A stretch of DNA of 64,000 nucleotides, taken from Arctopsyche grandis (taxonomy: Eukaryota; Arthropoda; Insecta; Trichoptera; Hydropsychidae). Made by a program: the position numbers and the translations under genes. The notes under the pieces were generated by a model. That model was given only the letters and a program-made list of their open reading frames with translations, made no database searches and had not been told where the DNA came from. Below are positions 11,253 to 21,467 of this stretch, one piece after another (position 1 is the first letter of the stretch; each line of letters starts with the position of its first letter). The stretch is taken from contig NC_135367.1 of NCBI RefSeq assembly GCF_051622035.1, positions 14,126,501 through 14,190,500 on the forward strand, read 5' to 3'.

Positions 11253-12969
11253 TATGGTGATCATTTTTTATAAGGTTTTTAATTTTTTCAAATTCAAAAC
11301 CAGGACATTTTTCCCAAAAAAATATTTATAAACATGTACTTCAAATACTAAAAACGTTAATAAACATTAGAGAATTATGGACGAACATTTATGATAGTAA
11401 AAAAATGACTTTGGTGTTTATAAAATCCGATTCCAAGGAGATCGTCGGCCGTCTGCGTACGAATGGAAATTTGTATATGTATTGTATACAAAAATATTTT
11501 TTGGATATATGTATGTAATATCTTTAATATACGAGATATATTGTGATTATTCATAAATTTTGAAGCTATTAACATATCTTTAAAATATTTAAAATAACAT
11601 TTAAAAATCAATTCTTATTATATTTTTTAACAGTTAATGTTTATATTTTAAAATAAGTATTTCACCATGTAAAACATTTTTATATATTTTTATTTTTTAT
11701 TTTTTAACATATTAGTCACAGTGACATTATAGAGAGCTTCAACGCGTCACTGTGGTCAGTCATTCAAATATAAACACATAATCATTCAATCATAATAACA
11801 CATCATAATAATAACACATCATCATTATAATCATAAAATCATAAAAATAACAACCATTTACATTTATAATTGGCAAAATCAACCACTCAACCAGATTAGC
11901 ACAGTTTATATTGAAGAGGTCAATTTCACTAGCAACCCGGTTGAGCAGTTATATAGGAGACGTTGCTAACATATTTGTGCGAGCTACGGGAGGAACAAAC
12001 AAATCACGATTCCTCAGGTCCCTTTTTTACTAGGTGCATAAAACCTAAATTCATTAAGAACCTGAGGATTGTGTATTATCACATTTAATAGATTAAAAAA
12101 GTGCCGCCCCTAATAGGAATAAGCCAAGGATAATAACCATACAATTTCATATAAAGATATCTGAGAACCGTTTTTGGATTCTCTCACTCTTCAATAAATG
12201 AGTCATATGGGTAGGACTCCATATAATGGAAGAAAATTTTAGAATGCTACGTACTAGAGATTCATAAAGAATTTTAAGCACCAATGCACTCTGGAAAGGT
12301 TTACTAACTCGTAGTAAGAATCCCAGCATTTTTGTGGCCCGTAAACGAATATTGTCTGTGTCGTTTAAAATAAAAATTATTTGAGAACATGACCCCCAAA
12401 TCGCAAAATTCATCCACAAACTTTAATTCGACACCACTTTGGCGATAGGGATAAATCGAGCGATTTGAAGATCTTGTCACATTGAGGACAAAGCATTTTT
12501 GAATGCTTAAAAGATAATTTATTTTCGACAGACCAACTTGACAATGCATCTAAGTCCAACTGGAGAAGTGCTGCGTCACTATGAGACTTAACTGTCGAAT
12601 AAAAGGGTAATTGGATTATTAGTCACATTGCGGTGGTCACAAAGACAATTTTTGCTATGAAAACCGTGAATGAGGACTATTTGGCACTCGAGTTTTCGTC
12701 AGTATGATGTACTTTTCGGCTGCCAGATGTTCCGTTATAGAGATTTTAGTGAATTTTGTGACCAATGATCACCGAACCGAATAAAAGATAGTCTGAATAC
12801 TTAATTATTTTGGAAATGTCATTAATGTAAATTAAAAAGAACAATGTCCCCAAATTGGACCCATGAGGTGAAACGGAGTAGACCCCAAAAAGTGTACTGA
12901 TTTTATTTCACGACTACCAGATTGATTTTATCTCATGATATTCCAAAACCATTTTGAATGGTCACTTTA
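11253..12969. mobile_element. hAT-like element copy B, split by a LINE insertion
   Basis: The left part (11253 to about 11640) repeats the left half of copy A at 1389: TGGTGA(C/T)CA terminus, AAATTCAAAACCAGGACATT, the ATGTACTTCAAT/A block and GAATTATGGACG. The right part (about 12886-12969) repeats its right end (AAAAAGTGTACTG-TTTTATTTCA, ending near GGTCACTTTA). A 5'-truncated LINE occupies the middle. No clear 8-bp duplication remains at the ends. Boundaries are approximate. Confidence 0.6.
11700..12885 (-). pseudogene. 5'-truncated non-LTR retrotransposon (LINE copy A), reverse transcriptase relic
   Basis: On the minus strand the segment near 12830-12885 reads SPHGSNLGTLFFLIYINDIS, the reverse-transcriptase motif around P-Q-G-S. 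Further fragments (12549-12304, then 12419-12147 in another frame) match the thumb and C-terminal region: ILNDTDNIRLRATKMLGFLL and ALVLKILYESLVRSILKFSS. Frameshifts separate the pieces. The 3' end on the left carries a hairpin-forming inverted repeat (11713-11758) shared with other copies. The family is jockey/CR1-like; I cannot fix the clade. It interrupts hAT-like copy B. Confidence 0.8.
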
Positions 12970-13090
12970 TGCTAGTGTTTCCAACAGGCCTCCTTTCAAA
13001 AGAGCATTTTCAGTAGATAACATAGTAGATAGATGTTATCTACTGAAAATGCTCTTTTGAAAAGAGGCTTGTTGGAAACCTTAGCATAAA
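12966..13090. mobile_element. near-perfect hairpin MITE, 125 bp
   Basis: Arms of about 55 bp (TTTATGCTA...TTTCCAACA...TTTCAAAAGAGCATTTTC) are repeated in inverted orientation around a short spacer (TAGTAGATAGA), with only a handful of mismatches. The ends abut the right end of hAT-like copy B and LINE copy B. Low divergence between arms suggests a recent origin or arm homogenisation. Superfamily not assignable. Confidence 0.7.
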
Positions 13091-13132
13091 ATGTTTCCAA
13101 TGGTTAAGTGATAATTTATTTTATTCTAAACA

Positions 13133-14169
13133 GACCATTGTGGCATAACAGGAATTCCTAAAGCGCCACAATGGTCAAAAAATATAACACAAAAAAAACA
13201 AAATAACAATTAAACATAAATTAATACATAACGAAAATAATATACTAATCAATTACACATAAAAAAAAAATAAAAAAATACATTTGAACATAAACATAAA
13301 TACATCCATACATAAACATAGCATTTAATAATAACAGCATTTAATAATAAATAGCATTTAATAATAACAGATAAAGTAAAAATATCAAATAAATAATATA
13401 GCATAAGGAATGCCTTGCACCTACAGCCAGTTCCAATAAATATGTAAGAAACAACTACAAATACAAAACATCCCTGTAAGGCCCAAATTGAAGAGAATTA
13501 ATCAAAATTTCACTCATAAATCACAATCAATCATGAAAACAATGATGAGCGCAGACTACCAGATAAATGGGTTAGAGTAATTTCCGACAATTTACGCTCA
13601 CTAAGGTGGAAAATATCACATTCAGTCTCGGCAGCAACGATTTCATTAAGAAGTCGAATAGCTCTTGGAATAGGAGCCATTCGAAAAAGGACTGTGCGGG
13701 CAGGAGGTACAGCCATCAAATAATGATATCTACCACGCACATAGTGATTAGAGATATAAAGTCCCAACTGCTCCAGCAACAACGAACATGACGTATTACC
13801 ACGTAAGAGCTGGAGAACGAAACGAATTAATGAAAAGTTTCTCCGAAGTTCAAGGGAATTATACCCAAGCATGCCCAAAAGAAAATGAGTAGGGTAGAGA
13901 TATGGGTAATACCCATATTCTTTCCTATATAGGAAACGAAGAAATGCTTTTTGCACTCTCTCAATCATCAGAGAGTAATTTGCTTCATGCGGATTCCACA
14001 CAATCGCATTATACTCTAGCTTACTTCTCACAAGCGAATTGAAAAGCAAGCGAGAAGACAAAGGATTGGAGAATAATCTTGCATATCTCAAGACAAATCC
14101 AAGTCGACGAAAGGAAACATCAGCGATTTTCTTGATATGGTTGTGAAAGGTGAATAATAAATGCATCAC
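13133..14169 (-). pseudogene. non-LTR retrotransposon 3' end (LINE copy B), ORF2 C-terminal region
   Basis: The minus strand from 14169 to 13531 encodes 212 residues of the reverse-transcriptase thumb and downstream region without a stop. Motifs such as LGFVLRYARLFSNPL, LVRSKLEYNAIVWNP and MIERVQKAFLRFLYRK are typical of jockey/CR1-group ORF2 C-termini. The endonuclease and RT palm are absent (5' truncation near 14170). An A-rich 3' UTR follows, and a 12-bp perfect inverted repeat GACCATTGTGGC...GCCACAATGGTC lies at 13133-13176. This is the best preserved LINE copy in the window. Confidence 0.87.
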
Positions 14170-15090
14170 TAAATATACATTGAGAATTAGAAAAAAAACA
14201 TTTCTTAATTTTATGCATTTAAAACTGAAATTTTTAAAAACGTAAAGGAGGTTTGTAAAAATAAAAACGATGCAGTATTCAGATTTTTAAAAAAGGCTAC
14301 ATAATTGTTTCAAGATTAAAAATTCAGAATAATATTATAATTGAGATTTTTACATTTCCCTCTACAAAAATATCAAAAACATATTTTCAGTTTCGCAGTT
14401 CTAATTTTAAAACGTGCACAAAGCTCCAGTCTTGTAATTGGCGACCCTGTTTAGTCGGTTCCGTGTTGTCGTCGATCGTGGCCGATCCGACAAATGTCGG
14501 AATATCGGAATCGGATCAGATTAAAAACGTCTATTTGTAATCTGTGAATTGTAAATGGACGTTTGATCCGATATTTGACAATTTGACGCGTCCGACAATC
14601 TGACACTTCGTCGGACCGATAAATCGCTCACTTGTGCACTGAAGCCAATTCATAGAAATCTGTCAGATTCCGATGAATTAATACACAATGCACAAGCTTA
14701 AGTACGATACGGGGGTACTAATCAAACTTGTGCAAAACAAACCAAGTATTTGGGACAGAAAATCTATTGAATATAAAGATAAAACACCAATAGAAAAATT
14801 AATCAATTAATGAATTAAATAAATTTTCAATAGATGGCGCTAAATACCCAGAGACTTGAAACTTTGGTAGCAAACAGTATATATAGAATTTTTTCTTTTG
14901 TTATTATATTCGTACATTGTTGGCAGTGTTTTAGTTGTGACGTACGTATGTATGTTGAATCGAAACGAATATTATAGTACGGCGAGCGTTATCTTACACA
15001 TACACACAGAATAGCGATATTATACATACCTGTATGACAAACATTACATTAAAAATCTGATTCATTTGCAAATATTTATTTATTTATAGT
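14170..15090. other. intergenic, no gene recognised
   Basis: AT-rich spacer. Around 14450-14640 the short motifs GATCCGA and TCCGACAA recur in both orientations, perhaps remains of an old foldback element, but no boundaries can be drawn. Confidence 0.4.
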
Positions 15091-15095
15091 ATTTT

Positions 15096-15141
15096 GGACC
15101 ATTGTGGCTTTATAGGAAGAACCTAATGCGCCACAATGGCC
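15096..15141 (-). repeat. LINE 3'-terminal hairpin relic (copy C1)
   Basis: The segment reads GGACCATTGTGGC...GCCACAATGGCC, an inverted repeat closely matching the 3' end of LINE copy B at 13133-13176. No ORF2 sequence is attached. The repeats imply a very short 3' fragment of the same family in minus orientation. Confidence 0.65.
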
Positions 15142-15437
15142 TACATTTGATTATGAAAAACAGAAAAATAAAAAATAAAAAAATTTATATGTACATATAT
15201 GTTAAATGTATAATTGTATTCAGAAATAAAGCAATGAGGCTTGTAATTTTCTTTTTTATAACATTCATATATACTCTTTTGATTGGAATGTACTTTTTTC
15301 TTTATATATTTTAAATCCATAAGTTTTTTTTTTGGTGATACATACAAGTATTCATGTGTTCTAATATGTAGAAGCAATTGAATTATTCTAGCCACTATTA
15401 CAAAAAAGCCAAAATATTCATTTATTTTTGAAAATTC

Positions 15438-15645
15438 GGGCCATTGCAGCATAATAAGTAGGGATGCTAAAATAACTCGACTTCTTAGTAACTGGGTAGT
15501 ACGAGTACTTACTTAAGTAAGGCTGGATAGATACAAGACTAGTAAGTAAAAGAAAGAAAGCAGGACTCGTACTATCTGAAAAAGTCGAATAATTTGGCAC
15601 CCCTAATTATAAGTAACACTAATGCACCACAATGTAGCAAATTCA
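15438..15645 (-). repeat. LINE 3'-terminal hairpin relic (copy C2), split by a hAT MITE
   Basis: GGGCCATTGCAGCATAATAAG (left) and AGTAACACTAATGCACCACAATG (right) are the two halves of the LINE 3' inverted repeat, separated by the 147-bp hAT MITE at 15459-15605. Removing that element restores a repeat like those at 13133 and 15096. Confidence 0.65.
15459..15605. mobile_element. hAT MITE, 147 bp, inserted in a LINE hairpin
   Basis: Inverted ends TAGGGATGCTAAAATAACTC and TAGGGGTGCCAAATTATTC extend to a common CGACTT. They are flanked by octamers ATAATAAG (15451-15458) and ATTATAAG (15606-15613), an 8-bp duplication with one change. TAGGG ends and 8-bp duplications define hAT elements. There is no coding sequence. 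Confidence 0.83.
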
Positions 15646-15808
15646 AATGAAATGATAACTACATATATGGAGGTAAATGAAAATGAAAAGCACTTTCACA
15701 GGCAGTGTACATATGTAGATGAATAGAGACTAAAACAGTAGGATAATATAACTCGCGATGTAGGTTATAGCTACAAAACACAATTTGGAACTAAATAAAA
15801 TTGGTTAT

Positions 15809-15933
15809 GGCTATTTGCAGGTACCATATCTGCAAATTATTGGCTATTTGCAGGTACTATATCTGCGAATTATTGGCTATTTGCAGGTACTATATCTGCG
15901 AATTATTGGCTATTTGCAGGTACTATATCTGCG
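15809..15933. repeat. 33-bp tandem repeat, about four units
   Basis: The unit GGCTATTTGCAGGTACTATA plus TCTGCGAATTATT is repeated head to tail with only a few changes. It consists of the terminal sequence of the surrounding inverted-repeat element, so it arose by amplification of that element's end. Confidence 0.85.
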
Positions 15934-16010
15934 ACAGGCGCAAAGTCTTCTGCGCATGCGCGTGAACTGTCACTGTCAGCGTGTTTACTGTTAAAATTTT
16001 GTTTTAAACC

Positions 16011-16169
16011 TGTGGCGGCTCGCTATACGACATGGTCGAGTTTGGTCACCTTCCTGCGAGTGGGGACCAACTCGATTGTGTTCGAAGTTAGCTACCTCAC
16101 TCTGCCTTCAGCTTTCATAAATAAAACACGTGCATTAACATGCCAGTCGTCTCATTCGTTCATCCCCCA
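16011..16169. mobile_element. solo LTR (family 2, copy 1), 159 bp
   Basis: Begins TGTGGCGGCTCGC and ends CATCCCCCA (TG...CA), with TAAACC on both sides (16005-16010 and 16170-16175). It contains an AATAAA near its middle in plus orientation. It is about 80 percent alike, by eye, to copy 2 at 16246-16403, which has a different flanking duplication; so these are two independent insertions. Confidence 0.78.
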
Positions 16170-16245
16170 TAAACCTCTTAAAATTTAGTTTGAACTCGTA
16201 AAGTGACGCAGAGTAAAAAATATAATCCAAATTAGTTAATATTAT

Positions 16246-16403
16246 TGTGGCGGCTCGCTTATACGACATGGTCGAGTTTGGTTGCCTTCCTGCGAGTGGG
16301 GACCAACCCGGCTGGGTTCGGAGAGCCACTACCACTCTACCTTTAGCTGTCATATAATAAACACGTGCATTAACATGCCAGTCGTCTCATTCGTTCATCC
16401 CCA
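16246..16403. mobile_element. solo LTR (family 2, copy 2), 158 bp
   Basis: Begins TGTGGCGGCTCGC and ends CATCCCCA, flanked by TATTAT on both sides (16240-16245 and 16404-16409). It shares the blocks CGACATGGTCGAGTTTGG and CACGTGCATTAACATGCCAG with copy 1. The very short LTR and 6-bp duplication do not point to a known family that I can name. Confidence 0.78.
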
Positions 16404-16696
16404 TATTATTAATTGTTAGAAGATTATTATCATATACAACGTATAATACCTACATACAAGTACAAGCCGCGAACTAGCTAAATGATATAAATATATTATA
16501 ATAACGTGCGAAATTTATTTGCCTCATGTGTAATGAACGATTGATTAAACAAGTCTAGCATACATTAAATGTAAGAAATTATAATCGGATTATAAGTTCA
16601 CGCGCATGCGCAGAAGGCTTTGTGCCTGTCACAGATATAGTACCTGCAAATAGTCAATAATTCGCAGATATAGTACCTGCAAATAGCCACAACCAA

Positions 16697-17060
16697 TAAC
16701 ATTAGGAAAGAGTGGTTATTCTAGCCATCAATATAGATTTGCTAATATATAACTTAGCGCTGATAGTATAATATAGTATCATCAATGATGAGTTTTCGTA
16801 TGCCAGATTTAGATTTTTATTTTAGATAATTATATTACACCTAGCTGAGAATTTTAATCACGGTATTGGAAGAAATAATAAGCCATAGGTTTTATTAGCA
16901 TCAAACATTAATAATGCCTGCCAACTCAAAACAAATCATGCGAATAGTTAGTTTCTTTTTGCAATAAATGCTAGTTGGCAGCTGCTGTTAAACAAACAAC
17001 CACGATTGGCAACCATGCTCAATATTCGCTGTCACTTGTCATTGATTGTTGTTTGCTATC
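16697..17060. promoter_or_regulatory. 5' flank of the ZAD-integrase gene
   Basis: This is the only sequence between the inverted-repeat element and the start codon, so it must hold the promoter if there is no upstream exon. Just before the ATG (17025-17060) it contains CGCTGTCACTTGTCATTGATTG. A similar string, CACTTTCGCTGCTGATACTTGTCAG, lies 25-60 bases before the first ZAD gene's ATG, consistent with a shared ancestral promoter. An out-of-frame ATG occurs at about 17014. Core promoter motifs cannot be assigned confidently. Confidence 0.4.
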
Positions 17061-20000
17061 ATGGAATGTCGTTTATGTCTCAGTCCTCAACCTCCAGTTT
17101 CCATTTGGGGAGCTCCAGAATCATTAGTGCTACGAATTTGGACCTGTTGTCACCTCCGAGTCAGTCCCATCACTAATATTAACATATCTCGCTTATATAC
17201 ATATGTATATACTTGAATAATTAACCTAGTTATACAGTATTATCTGAATGCTGGAAGTTGACCCTTAAATTTTTCATTAGAATTACAATTTTACAGATAG
17301 AAAAGGATGACGGTTTGCCAGATAATATATGTTCATCGTGTGAATCCAAACTGAATATGTTTTCCCAATTCAAAAGCACCTGCGAAAAAACAGAAAAAAT
17401 ATTACGAGAAAGATTGACTACAGGTGTAGATATTAAAATAGAAGAAATAGACACGATATTAGAGGACGAAGATTGGAGAAATGACAGTTGTAATAACAAT
17501 AGTTCGTCTAGACTCAGTTATCATAGTAACACAAATGGAGAACAATCTAACGTAAACAACACAAATCTACAACGCCAAGATGTATCGAAAAGTATTTCAA
17601 ATAAAAATTTGGCTGTGGAGGATAAAAAACGATGCGATTTTCTGGAAATCAAGAGAGACGTAGTCAAAGATTCTCCAGAGGTAAATTTATATGTAAAATA
17701 TATGTAATAACAGTCTCTGACTTGATTTAGTGTTAGTATAATAAATGTATACAGGTTTTTCATTTGAAATTGACCCTTTTTCAATGTCAATTTGAAATGA
17801 AAAAGGGTAAATTTTGTAGGAATCCCGATTTATCCCGATCAAATCGAACCATCTATTCCTACAGAGGATAGATTCCCACACTCAACCAGCGATCTCCCGA
17901 AATAACCACTTATACACTTCGTGAAGGTGTTCTTCACACCCAGTCACCATGTGTTTTAGACAGGTTCGTCTGTGTCCAAATGGTTGAAATACGGCTGTAT
18001 GTTTGAATAATGTTTTATTATAAATTTTAGTATACAAGTGTATAAGTGGTTATTTCGGGAGATCGCTGGTTGAGTGTGGAAATCTATCAACCGTCAGAAT
18101 ACATGGTTCGATTTGATTGGGACAAATCGGGATTCCTACAATTTGAAATGAAAAAGGGTCAATTTGGAATGAAAAACCTATATTAAAAATCATTTATTTG
18201 TATATGTATAATTATTTTTTATTTATGTCGATATTAATCCTATGTATGTATGTACATATTAGGGTTTCTGATTTCCCGGACTTTTTCAATTCCCGGGACA
18301 CGGGACGGAGCCCGGATTGTTCACGGGATTCCGGGAATCCCGGGACACATGTAAAAAACCATTTATTTTCAATTTAATATATTTTGTATTAATAAAAAAA
18401 TTATTTATCTATTTACAAAATATAAAAAAAGTAAATGATACATAATATATCTATTAACTGGAAAAAGTGTAATTATAAAATTAAACTTATTTAAAGTAGC
18501 TTCTTAAGAATATTAAAATATTTAAATGAGAATCCGAAAGCCTATTTCTAGATTTGGTACAAAAATTTCCAGCAATGGAAAAAACTTCAGTTTCGGTCGA
18601 AGTTGGTTTTATTGTTAAAAGGGACGAAAATAATTTTTTTAAATCATCGGTTTTTTCTCCTATGAGCATGTATATTTTAATTACTAGCCTCTTCTTACTT
18701 CACTAACGATTTTTTCTTTTTTAAAGTCGAGGTTATTTTTATTTACATTATTTTGTATATCTTTTCTTTGATAACTCCTTATTTAATTCTTCATTCATCG
18801 TCAAAAACACAATTGTTTCATCTTCATCCGAATCTAAAAGAGTTTCTTCCATTGTGGAATCGTCAATACAAGAAGGATATACTCGCTTCATAATCTTCCA
18901 TGCTAAACAACAAACCTTTGAGAATATTTACGATTCTTTGTGTATTTGATTTATTATTTCCCTTCGTGCAGTCGTGAAAATGTTGTATATTTTTAGGATT
19001 TTTTTTAATCCAATTCCCGGGATTCGAGATAAAAATTCCCAGGACACGGGACAACAAAAATTCCGTGAATTCCCGGGAATGTCTGTCCCGGGTCGACCCG
19101 GGCCAGAAACCCTAGTACATATATATCGAGGGAAATTAAAAATCTTTTAACCGCTTAGACGCCCAGCCGACGCGCTGAGCGTATAATAGATACGGCTGTT
19201 TGCGCCTTAAGGCGCTTTGGGCAGCTAAGCGGTTAATAAAAACATTTATATTGAAATTTTTTAATAAATAAAGTATGTATATACTTACTAATAATTTAAT
19301 GTAATTTTAATGACATATTTACATATATATATATAATGTTTTTGTTATATTGTTTCAGAAAGCTATAATGAGAGGAAAATTTAATAAAACACTAGATAAA
19401 ATTGTAGCCACAAAAAAACAAAATAACGTTTACCTGAAAAAAGACCAATATGAACAAATACTGAAAGACGTTGCTACGGCTAAATTAAAACGACATTCCA
19501 AAACACCGTTAGACTATCGCCGTTTGCAACGATACGACATTAAAACAGTCGGCAATGAGAATAGATTATTTTTCCCAGTTCCCGCCGATGGCAAAGGCAC
19601 CATAAAATATTTTGTAACCATCGACGAAACGTTCGATATCATTAACGACATCCACCTAAGCACTGGTCACGGTGGTCGCAACAGAATCCTCAAATATTTA
19701 TGTGATAAATATAAAAATATCACAACTGAAGCGGTCATGTTATATTTGGGTCTGTGCAAAACGTGTCAACAGAGAACGAAAGGCAAGCGGAGAGGTGTAG
19801 TCGAAAAGGCTATCGTCAACGAATTGAATTCTCGGTGTCAAATTGACATCATCGACTTTCACAGTCAACCAGATAATGACTATAATTATATATTAAGCTA
19901 TCAAGATCATATTACGAAGTTTTTAATATTGCGTCCTCTGAAAACTAATGGGGCCTCGGAAGTGGCTGAAAATTTGCTTAGTATTTTTACACTATTAGGA

Positions 20001-20708
20001 GCTCCTTCAATACTGCAGAGTGATAATGGTAGAGAGTTCGTCAATGACATTATTACCGAGCTTAGGAATCTTTGGGACGGTATTAAGATCGTTCACGGTG
20101 AGATAAAAGGGTTTCAAAAACAAAAGTCGACAGAACGGTCGAATCATGATGTTAAAAAAATGCTTACTATGTGGCAGGTTGCAAACAAATCCAAAGAATG
20201 GTCACAAGGTCTCAAATTCATTCAGATGATGAAGAATCACGCTTATCATGACGAAATACAACAGACACCTTACGAAGCTTTATTTGGAACAAAAATGAAA
20301 TTGGGATTGAAAAGTTCGAATTTACCAGCGGACGCCATTACTGATATGCAATCAGAAGAAGAATTAACTAAACTAATCGAAATGACAGCTGCTATTGAAT
20401 CAGCTGACGGACAGTCTGCATTAGAATTGACAATACCTTGTGATATACCTGCTACAATCCCCGTAGAGACGACAGAAGATAGTGCTAGTGATAGGGCGAA
20501 TATTACCGAAACAAATTTATTGTTTCGCGATATTTCAGAACATTGCGATGTGGACATGTCGGATTTTGAGTTAGAGTATGAAAATTCAACAGCACCTCGT
20601 ATGGAATCCTTGTCAGGCAAGAGACAGTTGCTTGAGAAACGTGGGCAAATTCAACCAGAGAAAATATGCAAGCTATCGAAGTCTTGCTTGAGTTATAATG
20701 GGGTTTAA
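17061..20708 (+). CDS. ZAD-integrase fusion protein (predicted), three exons, 610 aa
   Basis: Predicted exons: 17061-17159 (33 codons), 17297-17680 (128 codons), 19359-20708 (449 codons plus TAA); all GT-AG, phase 0 (donors GTCAGT, GTAAAT; acceptors TTACAG, TTTCAG). Exons 1-2 are a ZAD with C3-x2-C6, SIWG and C45-x2-C48, nearly alike in length and phase to the neighbouring ZAD genes. Instead of fingers, exon 3 encodes a KRBA2/SCAND3-type integrase: a His/Cys zinc-binding region (H260, H265, C294, C297) and an rve core with D324 (CQIDIIDF), D383 (LQSDNGREF) and E420 (STERSN), a D,D(36)E triad. An acidic C-terminal tail without chromodomain follows. Catalytic residues look intact and no stop interrupts the 449-codon exon, although the intron before it is full of dead transposons. 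Likely a domesticated nuclear DNA-binding protein; residual catalytic activity is unknown. The alternative, that exon 3 is an unrelated integrase relic not spliced to the ZAD, needs transcript data. Confidence 0.75.
17752..18180. mobile_element. TA-flanked foldback element in intron 2 of the ZAD-integrase gene
   Basis: Outer inverted ends (A)CAGGTTTTTCATTTGAAATT and ATAGGTTTTTCATTCCAAATT are bordered by TA. Inside, several further blocks recur in inverted order: GACCCTTTTTCA, TAGGAATCCCGATTT, ATCAAATCGAACC and ACTCAACCAGCGATCTCCCG with AATAACCACTTATACAC. Nearly the whole 430 bp can therefore fold on itself. No coding sequence. Confidence 0.72.
18260..19114 (-). mobile_element. hAT transposon relic, 855 bp, with transposase C-terminal remnant
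   Basis: Ends TAGGGTTTCTG and its inverse CAGAAACCCTA are flanked by the identical octamer GTACATAT (18252-18259 and 19115-19122), a perfect hAT duplication. Just inside, both ends carry CCCGGGACACGGGAC-type blocks. On the minus strand (18669-18487) the frame reads TSTETEVFSIAGNFCTKSRN then RLSDSHLNILIFLRS, the conserved hAT C-terminal dimerisation region. The catalytic part is gone. Inserted in intron 2 of the ZAD-integrase gene; the perfect duplication suggests relative youth. Confidence 0.88.
19147..19236. mobile_element. short piggyBac-like MITE, 90 bp
   Basis: TTAA at both ends is followed by CCGCTTAGACGCCCAG and, inverted, CCGCTTAGCTGCCCAAAG. TTAA duplication and CC-starting ends fit piggyBac-type elements. 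It lies 122 bases before the integrase exon of the fusion gene. Confidence 0.68.
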
Positions 20709-21467
20709 AGTTAACAGACTCGGTTTGATTCTACATATTTATGTGCCCTACACAGTTTGGCGCATTAGATATTCGTCGAAATGGCTGTTGGAGAAATGGC
20801 GAAATGAATTCCTGCTCGTGCAAATTATTGGCATTTGTCGTGAAGTATAATTTGCAGCGAGTAAATGGCTACAGATCAGTTATACGAATGATATTTTTAT
20901 TTGGGAATCTATTCAGTTGTACATATATAACGAATTTTTTGTAAGATATTGTTTTAGGCTCCCAAAAAATGATTGATACTTTTATATATCAAAATAAGAG
21001 GTGAAATGTAGAAATTATAATACATTTTGGAATTTAAACCAGTGAATTTATAGCATAAAATGGGAGAATGCAAATTTACTAGGATTTCTGATTTTGGAAG
21101 TAATAAATAAAATTTATATTATATACAAATATTTTATTAATTATGTTGTGATCTCAAAATTGTTGTTTTATTAATTTGAAATTTTATTTTTTTGTTAATA
21201 TGTATTTAATAAATACCATGTTAACATGTATTGAATAAATAATGTAATATAATTAAGACATTGTTTATCAATTTTTAATATATTTTTAATGCATTTATTT
21301 ATAGTATATTAAATTATGTACATACATATGTATGTATGTTATAAATGGAAGTAAACATTCAAAAGATTCAATACATTTTCCGACCAATGAAATTTTTTTT
21401 AATTTTCCTTTAATATTGATATATCATGTATGCGTAGATCGATTCTAGTGGATATACATATGTACAT
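20709..21467. other. 3' flank of the ZAD-integrase gene
   Basis: The 67-codon ORF at 20741-20944 directly follows the gene but resembles no domain I know. It could be a decayed piece of the original integrase C-terminus or simple 3' UTR. A candidate AATAAA is at 21102-21107. Beyond about 20950 the sequence is very AT-rich and featureless. Confidence 0.4.

Larger units (their letters stand above)
15801..16696. mobile_element. terminal-inverted-repeat element with subterminal tandem repeats, hosting two solo LTRs
   Basis: The outer ends TTGGTTATGGCTATTTGCAG and the inverted TTGGTTGTGGCTATTTGCAG match nearly perfectly and continue into GTAC(C/T)ATATCTG. A second inverted block, GCGCATGCGCGTGAAC versus GTTCACGCGCATGCGC, lies further in. 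The left side contains the terminal 33-bp unit repeated about four times (15809-15933); the right side has two partial units. No transposase and no certain target duplication were found. Two solo LTRs (16011-16169, 16246-16403) inserted later account for about a third of the length. Confidence 0.7.

Noticed and set aside
15809-15933. 33-bp direct repeats, possible CRISPR array
   Set aside because: Units are head to tail without spacers, in an insect genome, and derive from the end of a DNA transposon.
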